From NCBI GenBank assembly GCA_947497145.1, contig CANMFQ010000025.1, forward strand, positions 1 through 59,224: 59,224 nucleotides of DNA, written 5' to 3'. The position numbers and the translations under genes were made by a program. A model generated the notes under the pieces. That model searched no databases. It was given only the letters and a program-made list of their open reading frames with translations, and was not told where the DNA came from. Of this stretch, positions 1 through 6,888 are shown piece by piece. This DNA is from an uncultured Flavobacteriaceae bacterium. GTDB taxonomy: Bacteria > Bacteroidota > Bacteroidia > Flavobacteriales > Flavobacteriaceae. Within the stretch, counting starts at the first letter, position 1. The number at the start of each line of letters is the position of its first letter.

Positions 1-30
1 CTACTTTTTTTTCATAATTTTAGGGTTTAA

Positions 31-114
31 GATTATTACTATCCTAAAGGTCGTGAAGAATTCTTAAATACAAGAATCAAGCTACCTTTAGGTTTAGTTC
101 AACATTGGCTATAA
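31..114 (+). other. Short open frame at the window edge, possible gene remnant
   Basis: A frame without an ATG runs from just after an in-frame TAA to a TAA at 112-114 and encodes about 27 residues ending in LGLVQHWL. It could be the tail of a gene broken by a frameshift upstream of the window. I do not recognise the family, and chance cannot be excluded. Confidence 0.2.
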
Positions 115-120
115 TTAATA

Positions 121-298
121 CGGGTTTTGGTCTTTAATCCAAAGTTTAGTGTATTTTAACTAAGTCCGCCAAATCTTTTGATTTGGCTTTAGAATAGAAA
201 AAGATAAAACAAAATAAAAAGTTTTGGCTAAGTGCTTAATTCAAAATTATTTGTATTTTTAATCCCGTACTAACCATAGCCGAGACGTTGTAGCACAT
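121..298 (+). repeat. Array leader type 1, copy 1
   Basis: This leader precedes the first array gene and is shared with 3650-3837 and 4762-4935, with a partial copy at about 1150-1295. Common parts are a hairpin (GCCAAATC, short loop, GATTTGGC), an A-rich stretch, TTTTGGCTAAGTGC, and a terminal block ATAGCCGAGACGTTGT. The hairpin bases differ between copies in a partly compensating way (GCC/GGC here, CGC/CGC-type in copy 3), which suggests a structured element. The last bases, TTGTAGCAC (288-296), are the inverted complement of the end of the following gene unit (812-820). Confidence 0.6.
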
Positions 299-313
299 TT
301 GCCAAAAAACGAA

Positions 314-823
314 ATGAATAGAATTTTAGAAACTTTTGGATTGAAAAAACAATTGAATTTGACTATAAAAATGGATAAGTCTGAATTCATTAAATTTTTG
401 GAACCTAAAGTTAAGCCGAATAGACTCTTCTTTTTTGACATATTTGACAATGAACAAAAGGAATTCTATGGGAATGTAAACAACGAAAAATTCTGGTTAC
501 GAAAAAGTGATAGATTCTTTCCGAAAAGTCCATTTGCAAGGGCAGAAGGAATTATAAAAAGCTCGTCGGATAAGACAGAATTAGAAATAAAACTTATTGG
601 TTGGAATTGGTTTATTTTATTATGGTTCTTATTTATGACTCTGATTTTCGGACTTGGATTTAACGACGCAATCCGAACAAATTCATACGGAATACTAATT
701 GTTTTTGGACCTATATTACTGATGTTCTATTTGTTTGGAATTCTAAAAATAAGAAAAGGAGTTAAAAAATTAGAACACTATTTAAAATCTGAACTGGAAG
801 AAAATAAAAACGTGCTACAATAA
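314..823 (+). CDS. Hypothetical membrane protein (array A gene 1)
   Basis: I do not recognise the family. The product has about 169 residues. A soluble N-terminal half rich in Lys and Phe is followed by two adjacent hydrophobic segments (roughly residues 98-118 and 125-145) and a charged tail. A TTG at 299 would add five residues, but that TTG lies in the conserved leader block, so ATG 314 is preferred. The gene ends inside the first bases of repeat E1. The unit is bounded by the perfect 9-bp inverted pair 288-296/812-820. The two helices near the C-terminus suggest a membrane-anchored protein; its role is unknown. Confidence 0.55.
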   Translation: MNRILETFGLKKQLNLTIKMDKSEFIKFLEPKVKPNRLFFFDIFDNEQKEFYGNVNNEKFWLRKSDRFFPKSPFARAEGIIKSSSDKTELEIKLIGWNWFILLWFLFMTLIFGLGFNDAIRTNSYGILIVFGPILLMFYLFGILKIRKGVKKLEHYLKSELEENKNVLQ

Positions 824-910
824 CTAAGCCTTCGTGTGGTCGGTACGACCCAACATGATGGCGCTGTTGACTGAACCGGCTGCTTTGCCGATACTATGGA
901 GATTGCTATG
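821..910 (+). repeat. Array element E, copy 1
   Basis: First of seven copies of an element of about 90 bp that follows array genes. It starts TAACTAAGCC, contains the small hairpin GGTCGGTACGACC, then AACATGATGGCG, a second hairpin CGGCTGCTTTGCCG, and ends ATACTATGGAGATTGCTATG. The other copies are at 1776, 2573, 4438, 41857, 44886 (partial) and 47188, with a degenerate fragment at 42689-42710. Its first bases overlap the stop codon of the preceding gene. It may be a recombination site or an intron-derived piece; it matches no standard attC consensus by eye. Confidence 0.7.
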
Positions 911-1146
911 GGTTTATGGTGTTTTATTACATAAAACAGCGCTAAAAAGTATTCGTCAGTACCGAGTTTTGTAGTCGGTATTTGCTCATTAGGCAATCGC
1001 AAATAATCTTCAGTCCTAACCTCACGGTTAGCAAGCTTGCAGCTTACTAATGGTTTAAGGTGTTAACCCTGCCCATAAGGGACTTGCACCCTCTAGATTA
1101 ATAAACTACTTTTAGGTAGTTTAAAAGATGCCCATGCTAGGCACAC
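911..1146 (-). mobile_element. Group II intron 5' fragment (domain I part)
   Basis: Read on the minus strand, the segment starts at 1146 with GTGTGCC, matching the GUGYG 5' end of group II introns. It continues into the domain I-type sequence GAGGGTGCAAGTCCCTTATG, then an AACCGTGAGGTTAGGACTG hairpin, and further into ACCGACTACAAAACTCGG. It stops at element E without any reverse transcriptase or domain V. A second copy, nearly identical, lies at 4527-4761. It is a 5' remnant and cannot splice. Confidence 0.7.
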
Positions 1147-1149
1147 AAA

Positions 1150-1306
1150 ATAGCTATAGTTCATTGCTTGCGAATTTTTTCTTCGGAAAAATCCGTTACC
1201 TAATTAATATTTGTGTTTTTTTGCTATCTTAGTTTACATAAACGCAACGAAATCATAGCCAAGACCGTGGGCAAACATTTGAAAAACAGCGTAAACAATA
1301 AAGCAT
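1150..1306 (+). repeat. Partial leader type 1 upstream of array gene 2
   Basis: Only the end of the type 1 leader is recognisable: CATAGCCAAGACCGTGGGCAAACATTTG (given here in two parts: CATAGCCAAGACCGTGG and GCAAACATTTG), at about 1253-1280. The upstream part contains a small TTTTTTCTTCGGAAAAAA-like hairpin near 1176-1192. Bases 1267-1276 are imperfectly complementary (7 of 10) to 1765-1775 after the gene. Confidence 0.45.
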
Positions 1307-1747
1307 ATGTTTAAGACATTAAGATTTTCACTCAAAAAATCCAAAATTCTGGCGAAAATCAGAAAAGCTGTTCAATCGAGAAAATTCGATGCACAAAGTA
1401 TTTTGGAAAATGTAATGAAGAGTGCCGTAAGCGGAAAAACTATGAGCAAAAAAGAGCTCTACACGGAGGAATTATTGACACTTCTCTCAAAAGACAAAGC
1501 AACAACAAATGTATTATTGGAATACAATCTGAAATTTGATAATTTGAGAGAAATGATTTCGACTCTTGAACAACATGGAGCTGGACAAATAGTAAAAGGA
1601 CATTATGTTGCCGTGTCTGCAGTTGCGTTTATTGACACTTTAAACGTTCTCTGTAATTATTGGGACAACGGTGGATTTAAAATTGAGGAAAAATCACAAT
1701 CTGAATCGAATGATTTAATGGCTTATCAAATGCTTCAATCATTCTGA
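1307..1747 (+). CDS. Hypothetical protein, 146 aa (array A gene 2)
   Basis: I do not recognise the family. The ATG start follows the leader. The first 30 residues are very basic (KKSKILAKIRKAVQSRK). Residues 45-90 are predicted helical with many Lys/Glu, and a more hydrophobic part follows (VKGHYVAVSAVAFIDTL, about residues 97-113). There is no signal peptide or clear membrane segment, so it is probably cytoplasmic. Element E2 follows after about 30 bases. Confidence 0.55.
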   Translation: MFKTLRFSLKKSKILAKIRKAVQSRKFDAQSILENVMKSAVSGKTMSKKELYTEELLTLLSKDKATTNVLLEYNLKFDNLREMISTLEQHGAGQIVKGHYVAVSAVAFIDTLNVLCNYWDNGGFKIEEKSQSESNDLMAYQMLQSF

Positions 1748-1775
1748 AATGGAAAATAAAAAACGATTTACCAAC

Positions 1776-1864
1776 AACTAAGTCTCCATGCGGTCGCCAC
1801 GACCCAACATGATGGCGGTGTTGACTGAACCAGCTGCTTTACCGATACTATGTAGATTGCTATG
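1776..1864 (+). repeat. Array element E, copy 2
   Basis: This is the same element as at 821-910, with hairpin GGTCGCCACGACC (the loop differs from copy 1, the stem is kept). It is followed not by intron sequence but by about 180 bases of AT-rich DNA. That stretch holds a type 2 leader core AAATCCCTCAAATTAGTA at 1946-1963, upstream of the next gene. Confidence 0.65.
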
Positions 1865-1929
1865 CGTTAAATGCTTGGTCATAACGGTTTCAAAATAACG
1901 GAAATGTACACCCTTGTAACAACTTATAC

Positions 1930-1995
1930 CTTTTAAAATAATTAGAAATCCCTCAAATTAGTAATCCTAAAAAATGAAATTACGTATTCAAGTCT
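1930..1995 (+). repeat. Array leader type 2, divergent copy
   Basis: It contains the core AAATCCCTCAAATTAGTA (1946-1963) followed by GAAATTACGTATTCAAGT. The pattern matches the better conserved copies at 45036, 45894 and 47372, where the core is AAATCCCTTAGATTAGTA and is followed by ATACGTACTTGAGT. It lies about 80 bases before the next start codon. Confidence 0.5.
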
Positions 1996-2043
1996 GTTTA
2001 TACCATTGTTGCCAATTATTTTAAATCGTTTGGCGTAAGTCTT

Positions 2044-2559
2044 ATGAAACCGATAAACAAAAAAATAATAATTACTCTACTTATATTTGTTGTTGCAATA
2101 ATAGCAACTATTTTTTCAATAAAACTTGTGTATTTAAACATAAAATCAATTGACAAAACTTTAATACTTGATAATTGGAATTATGTAAAGACAGCATTCC
2201 AAATTTCCATAACTACTATGCTTGTAGGGATTATTGCGAGACTTAACCAAAGTTTAAATACCTTAAAAGGTAAAGAGGTTGAAAAAACATCAAATTTAGT
2301 TTTGATTTTCATCTTTAGCTTTCCTATAACATTTTTACTTTTTTACCCAGGATCTAAACAACTCGGGTTATCCTCAGATGAAAATATTTTTAAAATAATT
2401 GCGAGTGTAAATATTATTCAATCTACACTATACTACTCAATCATTAACAAAAAAATCAACTATCAGGAATATCTACTTATTACAGTAATAATCTTTTTAG
2501 CAATTTTCACCCCATCACTTTTACCTAATAGCGGAGGAAATAGATATATCGATTTCTAA
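2044..2559 (+). CDS. Hypothetical polytopic membrane protein, 171 aa (array A gene 3)
   Basis: I do not recognise the family. Five hydrophobic segments are visible at about residues 8-30, 48-65, 82-100, 110-130 and 140-160. The N-terminus is short and Lys-rich (MKPINKKI), favouring an inside orientation. No catalytic motif is apparent. It is a free-standing gene between a type 2 leader and element E3. Small membrane proteins of this kind can be immunity or toxin components, but nothing in the sequence proves that. Confidence 0.55.
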   Translation: MKPINKKIIITLLIFVVAIIATIFSIKLVYLNIKSIDKTLILDNWNYVKTAFQISITTMLVGIIARLNQSLNTLKGKEVEKTSNLVLIFIFSFPITFLLFYPGSKQLGLSSDENIFKIIASVNIIQSTLYYSIINKKINYQEYLLITVIIFLAIFTPSLLPNSGGNRYIDF

Positions 2560-2572
2560 AAACTACACCGAA

Positions 2573-2662
2573 TAACTACCCCTTCGTGCAGTCGCCACGA
2601 CCCAACATAATGGCGGTGTTCACTGAAACGGCTGCTTTGCCGATACTATGGAGATTGTTATG
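2573..2662 (+). repeat. Array element E, copy 3
   Basis: It follows the stop codon of the preceding gene by 13 bases and shares AACATAATGGCGGTG, CGGCTGCTTTGCCG and ATACTATGGAGATTG with the other copies. Its 3' edge coincides with the left limit of a roughly 690-bp segment that is duplicated at 41938-42625. Confidence 0.65.
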
Positions 2663-2672
2663 ACTTTGCAAT

Positions 2673-2705
2673 AGCTTTTACATGCATTTGTAAATGCATA
2701 AAGCT
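2673..2705. repeat. 33-nt hairpin repeat, copy 1 of 3
   Basis: The core is a perfect inverted repeat ATGCATTT, loop GT, AAATGCAT, extended by AGCTTTTAC on the left and AAAGCT on the right. Identical 33-mers lie at 40668-40700 and 41956-41988, each followed by a related GCTAACTG.CAGTCAAG stretch. It behaves like a small dispersed palindromic element. Confidence 0.7.
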
Positions 2706-2749
2706 AAGCTAACTGGCAGTCAAGTGACAACTATTTGGTTTTTAATTAT

Positions 2750-2836
2750 ATGACAAATGAAGAGCTATCAAACTATATTCAGGTTGTGAATGTCAATAAA
2801 AATATAGAATTAGAATATATCACTGTAGAAAGTTAA
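2750..2836 (+). CDS. 28-codon ORF in frame with the next gene
   Basis: It begins with ATG and ends with TAA six bases before the start codon of the next gene, in the same reading frame. The second copy of the unit keeps the same ORF and stop at 42033-42119, with only two amino acid changes (V to A, I to L). It may be an N-terminal piece cut off by an old nonsense mutation, a translated leader peptide, or a chance ORF that was duplicated. Confidence 0.35.
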   Translation: MTNEELSNYIQVVNVNKNIELEYITVES

Positions 2837-2839
2837 ATA

Positions 2840-3193
2840 ATGACACGAAAAATATTAGTTCCGATTGATATTGATAATCCAAGCAAGAAGATTAACGATT
2901 TTCTATATCCAGACCCAACTGAGAACGGATTTGTGCTCAGGAGAATTAAAACTGGTAAAGAATGGAAGTTCGGTATAGTCATCTTGACAAGTGAAATTAA
3001 TGAAAATGACATTTTTAAAAAGATAGTTGATAGCGGAAAGAAAATTGAGTCTGTTGACAAACTACGTAATTCGTTAAAGGATTATGTTCTTCAAATGCCA
3101 ACCTTCAAGATTGGGAATGTTTTAAAATTAAATGAGAATGAAACAAAGGTTGAATTTGTGATTGAATTTCAACGATTGACAAAGAAGAAATGA
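2840..3193 (+). CDS. Hypothetical 117-aa protein, copy 1 of a duplicated gene
   Basis: I do not recognise the family. It is a small soluble protein with a mixed alpha/beta look: a beta-rich start (KILVPIDIDN), a Lys-rich middle and a C-terminal VEFVIEFQRLTKKK. A second copy at 42123-42476 differs at only three residues (P/L, I/M, R/L). Immediately downstream lies the 3' end of a minus-strand group II intron remnant in both copies. The in-frame 28-codon ORF upstream suggests that the ancestral protein may have been about 147 residues long. Confidence 0.55.
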   Translation: MTRKILVPIDIDNPSKKINDFLYPDPTENGFVLRRIKTGKEWKFGIVILTSEINENDIFKKIVDSGKKIESVDKLRNSLKDYVLQMPTFKIGNVLKLNENETKVEFVIEFQRLTKKK

Positions 3194-3210
3194 CAAACAA
3201 CATACCGCGA

Positions 3211-3647
3211 GTCGGGTAGGCAAAGAAGAATTTCACCCCTAAATGGCGCGCAGCACCGTACGTGATACCCTCACATCATATGGGGCTTGTAAAACAGTCT
3301 TTGATTTACGTTCTAATGAACTTATAACCCAACTGCCAGTGATAAAACAAGTTGGGTTCTATTTTGAGTATGCTCCGAAGCCATTTTACTGCTTTATGCT
3401 TACTCCCTTTAAATCGCTTATACTTATTTAACACCCATTTGATGATTCGATGCTATAGCTGATAGAATACTGGCGAAAGACTCCTTATGCTAACTTTACC
3501 ATAGTAATTTGCCCAACCGCTAATTTCAGGATTTAGCAAGCTTACTAATGGTTCAAGGTATCAACCCTGCCCATAAGGGACTTGCACCCTCTAGATTAAT
3601 AAACTACTTTTAGGTAGTTTAAAAAGATGCCCATGCTGGGCACACAC
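3211..3647 (-). mobile_element. Internally deleted group II intron with maturase tail
   Basis: On the minus strand it begins near 3647 with GTGTGTGCCCAGCATGGGC (GUGYG-type end) and the domain I sequence GAGGGTGCAAGTCCC. It then jumps to the end of an intron-encoded protein. Translated, that end includes WVLNKYKRFKGSKHKAV and WLRSILKIEPNLFYHWQLGL, followed by a stop (about 3354-3475). These resemble the C-terminal region of group II intron maturases. A domain V-like hairpin near 3247-3293 and the 3' end CCTACCCGAC at 3211 follow. Most of domain I and the reverse transcriptase are missing, so the element is dead by itself. Confidence 0.75.
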
Positions 3648-3649
3648 AA

Positions 3650-3837
3650 AGTGTATAATTAATGCTGGGCTTGGGCATAATTTAAAGGCTTGTCCATTTT
3701 TGCAGTGTCGCCAAAATCATTCTGATTTTGTTTTGATTAGAAAAAAAAGGAAAAACAAAACATAATGTTTTTGGCTTAGTGCTAGTCCGCCAATTTTTGG
3801 TTTATTTAGGCAGCACTAATCATAGCTAAACGTTGTC
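3650..3837 (+). repeat. Array leader type 1, copy 2
   Basis: It shares with copy 1 the hairpin GCCAAAATC/GATTTTG, the A-rich block, TTTTTGGCTTAGTGC and the terminal ATAGCTAAACGTTGT. The terminal TTGTCATG (3833-3840) includes the start codon of the next gene and is the inverted complement of CATGACAA at 4429-4436. It begins directly at the 5' end of the intron remnant. Confidence 0.6.
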
Positions 3838-4443
3838 ATGTATTTGAAAAAATCAATTTACATACTTGGACTATTTATCTTAATTTCCTGTACGCCGGAG
3901 ACAAATAGGCAAAAAATGTCTTATTACCCCTCTAAAAGTGCATTTGAAAATGAGTCATTTCTAGTTCCTATAAACTTAGACACCACAAGTCTTAACTACA
4001 TGGACATAGTCCAAATGACGCCAGATGTTGATTACATAAAAGATGTACCCTATTTCAAAATTATAGACGGAAATCAAATAAAAAACATTGTGCCATTTCT
4101 TCCTGTTTTAATCAAAAGAAGTGAACTTATTGTTATTACAGAGGACTCCGTATTTGCCGATAAAAAATATCCGATTGAGGACTTAAAGAAAGTTATGCAG
4201 AACATTTTTGGAAATCAAAAACAATCGAAATTTTATAATTATAAGGGATTTCCAAATTATGCAAGAGTTGCTATTGACATTGATACAAATAGTACAGGAA
4301 AGGATATAAAGAAAATGCTCATAAAAACGACCAATGCTTTTGACGAAGTAAAAAAAACGTTGACGGACTCGTTACATCTATCAATTTATTTTGATATTAT
4401 TGAAAGCATGCCAAAACCGAAAAAAACGCATGACAATAACTAA
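3838..4443 (+). CDS. Lipoprotein of unknown function, 201 aa (array A gene)
   Basis: A lipoprotein signal peptide is clear: basic start, hydrophobic segment YILGLFILIS, and lipobox Cys at about residue 18 (ILISC). The mature part is soluble and Lys/Asp-rich, with no motif I recognise; the pattern VAIDIDTNSTGKDIKKML near residue 142 is reminiscent of ExbD-like periplasmic domains, which is only suggestive. The last residues HDNN and the stop codon are supplied by element E4. The start codon lies inside the leader inverted-repeat arm. Confidence 0.6.
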   Translation: MYLKKSIYILGLFILISCTPETNRQKMSYYPSKSAFENESFLVPINLDTTSLNYMDIVQMTPDVDYIKDVPYFKIIDGNQIKNIVPFLPVLIKRSELIVITEDSVFADKKYPIEDLKKVMQNIFGNQKQSKFYNYKGFPNYARVAIDIDTNSTGKDIKKMLIKTTNAFDEVKKTLTDSLHLSIYFDIIESMPKPKKTHDNN

Positions 4444-4526
4444 GCCTTCGTTTGGTCTGTACGACCCAACATGATGGCTAAGTTGACTGAACCAGCTGCT
4501 TTACCGATACTATGGAGATTGCTTTG
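4438..4526 (+). repeat. Array element E, copy 4
   Basis: It has the same order of blocks as copy 1 (AACTAAGCCTTCG, CATGATGG, GCTGCTTTACCG, ATACTATGGAGATTGC). It supplies the last codon and stop of the preceding gene. It continues directly into the second group II intron 5' fragment. Confidence 0.65.
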
Positions 4527-4761
4527 TTTTTGTATTTTATTGCGTAAAACAGCACAAAAAAGTGTTCGTCAGTGCCGAGTTTTGTAGTCGGTATTTGCTC
4601 ATTATACAATCGCAAATAATCTTCAGTCCTAACCTCACGGTTAGCAAGCTTGCAGCTTACTAATGATTCAAGGTGTCAACCCTGCCCATAAGGGACTTGC
4701 ACCCTCTAGATTAATAAACTACTTTTAGGTAGTTTAAAAGATGCCCATGCTGGGCACACAC
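4527..4761 (-). mobile_element. Group II intron 5' fragment, second copy
   Basis: It is nearly identical to 911-1146 read on the minus strand: 5' end GTGTGTGCCC at about 4761, then GAGGGTGCAAGTCCCTTATG, the AACCGTGAGGTTAGGACTG hairpin and ACTACAAAACTCGG. It is truncated at the same boundary with element E, so the two copies derive from one truncation event or share a fixed junction. Confidence 0.7.
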
Positions 4762-5110
4762 AAAACCTATAAACAATACGGGCTTAGGGCTTAATCGCTG
4801 GGTTTGCGTATTTTTAGAATGTCGCAAAATCTTTGGGATTTCGCTTTGGACAGAAAAAAGAAAAAACAAAACAAAAAGATTTCGCTATGTGCTTGGCAGA
4901 AAGCAAACGCTGGTTTGCTCCCTTACTGTTCATAGCTCAACCGTCAGACTGCGCAAAAACCCTCCTTTAACACTTGCTAAACTCCTTTTATTTTTTTAAC
5001 TTAAAGTAGTAACCAACAATGCTTTAGTTATGGATTTTATAACAGGTTTTAATAGGGACCTCCGAGCTAAGAAATACCTGTAAAAATCATTAAATTATCA
5101 CACCTTTAAA
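4762..5110 (+). repeat. Array leader type 1, copy 3, plus 175 bases of spacer
   Basis: The leader covers about 4762-4935. Its hairpin is CGCAAAATC/GGATTTCGC and its 3' block reads ATTTCGCTATGTGC, where copies 1 and 2 have GCC/GGC and TTGGC. The end is CATAGCTCAACCGTCAG. From 4936 to 5110 I see no gene; a loose ACAGGT...ACCTGT inverted pair lies at 5042-5082. Confidence 0.5.
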
Positions 5111-6664
5111 ATGCATACGAATACCAAAATAATGAGATTAAGTATTTTAATGTTTTTAGTGCTTTTTAAAGTATGTATTGGACATGCCCAGACCTCATTA
5201 AGAGAAATAAACCTTAATAACGGAAAATATAAAGTTGGGTTTAAACACTACACCGCTATTGATAGTACAAGAGCCTATCGCATACATAATGATTTTAACA
5301 ATCAATTCATAAATAGACCTATCCCTATTAGTATTTGGTATCCTGCAACAATAAAAAATAATAATTCTCAGCAGTTAACTGTTTTAGATTATTTGGAAAT
5401 TTTAAAAGAAGAGGAAGAATGGAAAAACTTGCCAAATGAGTTTTTATTGGATTGGTTTCCCTACTTATGGAACACGCCACAGAACAAAGCTCATCTGTTT
5501 GAAAAAACAAATGCTTTTTCAAATCCAATTTTTTTAGATGGAAATTTTCCTGTTGTAGTCTATGCACCAAGTTATCAAGCCTCTTCAATTGAAAATTTTG
5601 CATTATTTGAATACCTAGCTAGTAATGGCTACGTAGTAATATCAAGCCCTTCAAGAGGAACAGACACAAGATGGCTGGAAGGTGGAACTACAAAAGATAT
5701 GGAAACACAGTCCAGAGATGTGGAATTTCTCTTAAAAGAAATTCGCAACTACAAGGATATTGATTTGCTAAAAGTGGCATTAATGGGGTTTAGTTTCGGT
5801 GGTTTGGCGAACGCTATAACAGTTATGAAAAATAAGAATATAAGTGCAGTTGTAAGTTTAGATGGAACAGAAAGGTACAATTACCATGTCTTAGAAAAAT
5901 CCCCTTACTTTAATTTAAATAACTTTACCATTCCCTATATTCATTTTGCTCAAAAAGAAATTCCAGAAGAAATTTTGACGAGCGATAAAATTCCTGCTGA
6001 ATTGAACAACAAATTCCAATTGTATGATTCTTTAAAATATAGTACTGCTTACAGTTATAGATTTCACGACCTAACGCATTCCTATTTTAGTTCATTCGGT
6101 GTTTTATTTGCTAACAGAGATAAAAGACAAGACAAAAGTGATGCTAAAATTATGGCTTCCTATAACGTACTTTCCCAACATGCTTTACAGTTTTTAAATT
6201 TCACTTTACAAAACAACAAGTATGCAAAGAACTTTATTGAAAATAGCCTTGATAAAAATGGCTTTTCTGATACTTTAATTTCAAAAAAAGCGAAACAAGG
6301 AAACACGATACCATTCGATTATAAAGATTTTAACGAACTAGCATACAAGCAAAATTACCAAGATTTAATTCCGTTATACAAAACAATGATTGCCATACAC
6401 CCCAATCTTGAACTTCAAGAAGGTATGCTAAACACATTAGGTTTACGATTGTCATTTAATTCTAAAAAAAAAGACCAAGGGATTAATGTCCTTATGTTAG
6501 CATTGCATATATATCCAAAATCAGCAAATTTATATGATAGTTTAGCTGAGGCTTATTTACATCATAAAGATTTTAAGAATGCTATTTCTAATTATAAAAA
6601 GTCATTGCAATTAAATCCTAAAAATCAAAATGCAATCGACAGATTAAAACAACTTAAAGAATAA
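5111..6664 (+). CDS. Secreted alpha/beta hydrolase with C-terminal TPR repeats
   Basis: The 517-residue product starts with a signal peptide (LSILMFLVLFKVCIGHAQ; a second ATG at 5132 is equally possible). Residues about 60-370 look like a platelet-activating-factor acetylhydrolase or dienelactone-hydrolase-type fold: PVVVYAPSYQ strand, nucleophile elbow GFSFGG near residue 227, and a likely Asp in VVSLDGT. A His in RFHDLTHSYF near residue 321 could complete the triad. Residues about 400-517 contain TPR-like helices (YPKSANLYDSLAEAYLHHKD). It is periplasmic or secreted and probably an esterase; the substrate is unknown. Confidence 0.7.
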   Translation: MHTNTKIMRLSILMFLVLFKVCIGHAQTSLREINLNNGKYKVGFKHYTAIDSTRAYRIHNDFNNQFINRPIPISIWYPATIKNNNSQQLTVLDYLEILKEEEEWKNLPNEFLLDWFPYLWNTPQNKAHLFEKTNAFSNPIFLDGNFPVVVYAPSYQASSIENFALFEYLASNGYVVISSPSRGTDTRWLEGGTTKDMETQSRDVEFLLKEIRNYKDIDLLKVALMGFSFGGLANAITVMKNKNISAVVSLDGTERYNYHVLEKSPYFNLNNFTIPYIHFAQKEIPEEILTSDKIPAELNNKFQLYDSLKYSTAYSYRFHDLTHSYFSSFGVLFANRDKRQDKSDAKIMASYNVLSQHALQFLNFTLQNNKYAKNFIENSLDKNGFSDTLISKKAKQGNTIPFDYKDFNELAYKQNYQDLIPLYKTMIAIHPNLELQEGMLNTLGLRLSFNSKKKDQGINVLMLALHIYPKSANLYDSLAEAYLHHKDFKNAISNYKKSLQLNPKNQNAIDRLKQLKE

Positions 6665-6720
6665 AGTCTAGAAGCAATTTTAAAGGTAAAGAGTGAATTT
6701 TAGGTCTAAACATTTTATAG

Positions 6721-6885
6721 CAGTGATAGCCCTCTCATCGCACTCGCTTGTTGCGCTATCCTTTATAAACTTGTACTGATAACTACAATTACTTTCAAAA
6801 GCGCTAGAAATCCTTTAGCTTAGTAGCTCTCGAAGAAATACATCTGCGGGTAAGTACATATTTCTTTTTAGCTGTAATCATAATA
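6721..6885 (+). repeat. 165-bp direct repeat, left copy (contains type 2 leader)
   Basis: Shared with 9157-9325 at high identity: GATAGCCCT, CGCTTGTTGC, AAACTTGTACTGATAACTA, TTACTTTCAAAAGCGCTAGA, then GAAATACATCTGCGGGTAAG and TTTCTTTTTAGCTGTA. The core AAATCCTTTAGCTTAGTA (6808-6825) belongs to the type 2 leader family. It ends directly at the start codon of the next gene. Confidence 0.65.
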
Positions 6886-6888
6886 CAG

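Noticed and set aside
821-910. Element E as a standard integron attC site
   Set aside because: I could not match the GTTRRRY/RYYYAAC consensus cleanly, and paired L boxes are not obvious. Only the unit-end complementarity is integron-like, so the label is kept open.
778-1002. Minus-strand 74-aa ORF through element E and intron fragment
   Set aside because: It reads through repeat sequence, its frame is not kept in the other copies, and it overlaps the preceding gene.
3243-3431. Plus-strand 62-aa ORF starting MARSTVRDTL
   Set aside because: It is the antisense of the intron domain V and maturase tail. The second copy at 42526 diverges after the intron end, so it is a by-product of the repeat.
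821-4761. Recurring elements taken as a CRISPR array
   Set aside because: Repeats are about 90 bp or more, spaced by whole genes of varying length, and copies differ from each other. There are no cas genes.
5328-5603. Minus-strand 91-aa ORF inside the hydrolase gene
   Set aside because: It is antisense to a gene with a clear catalytic motif and signal peptide, and has low-complexity composition.
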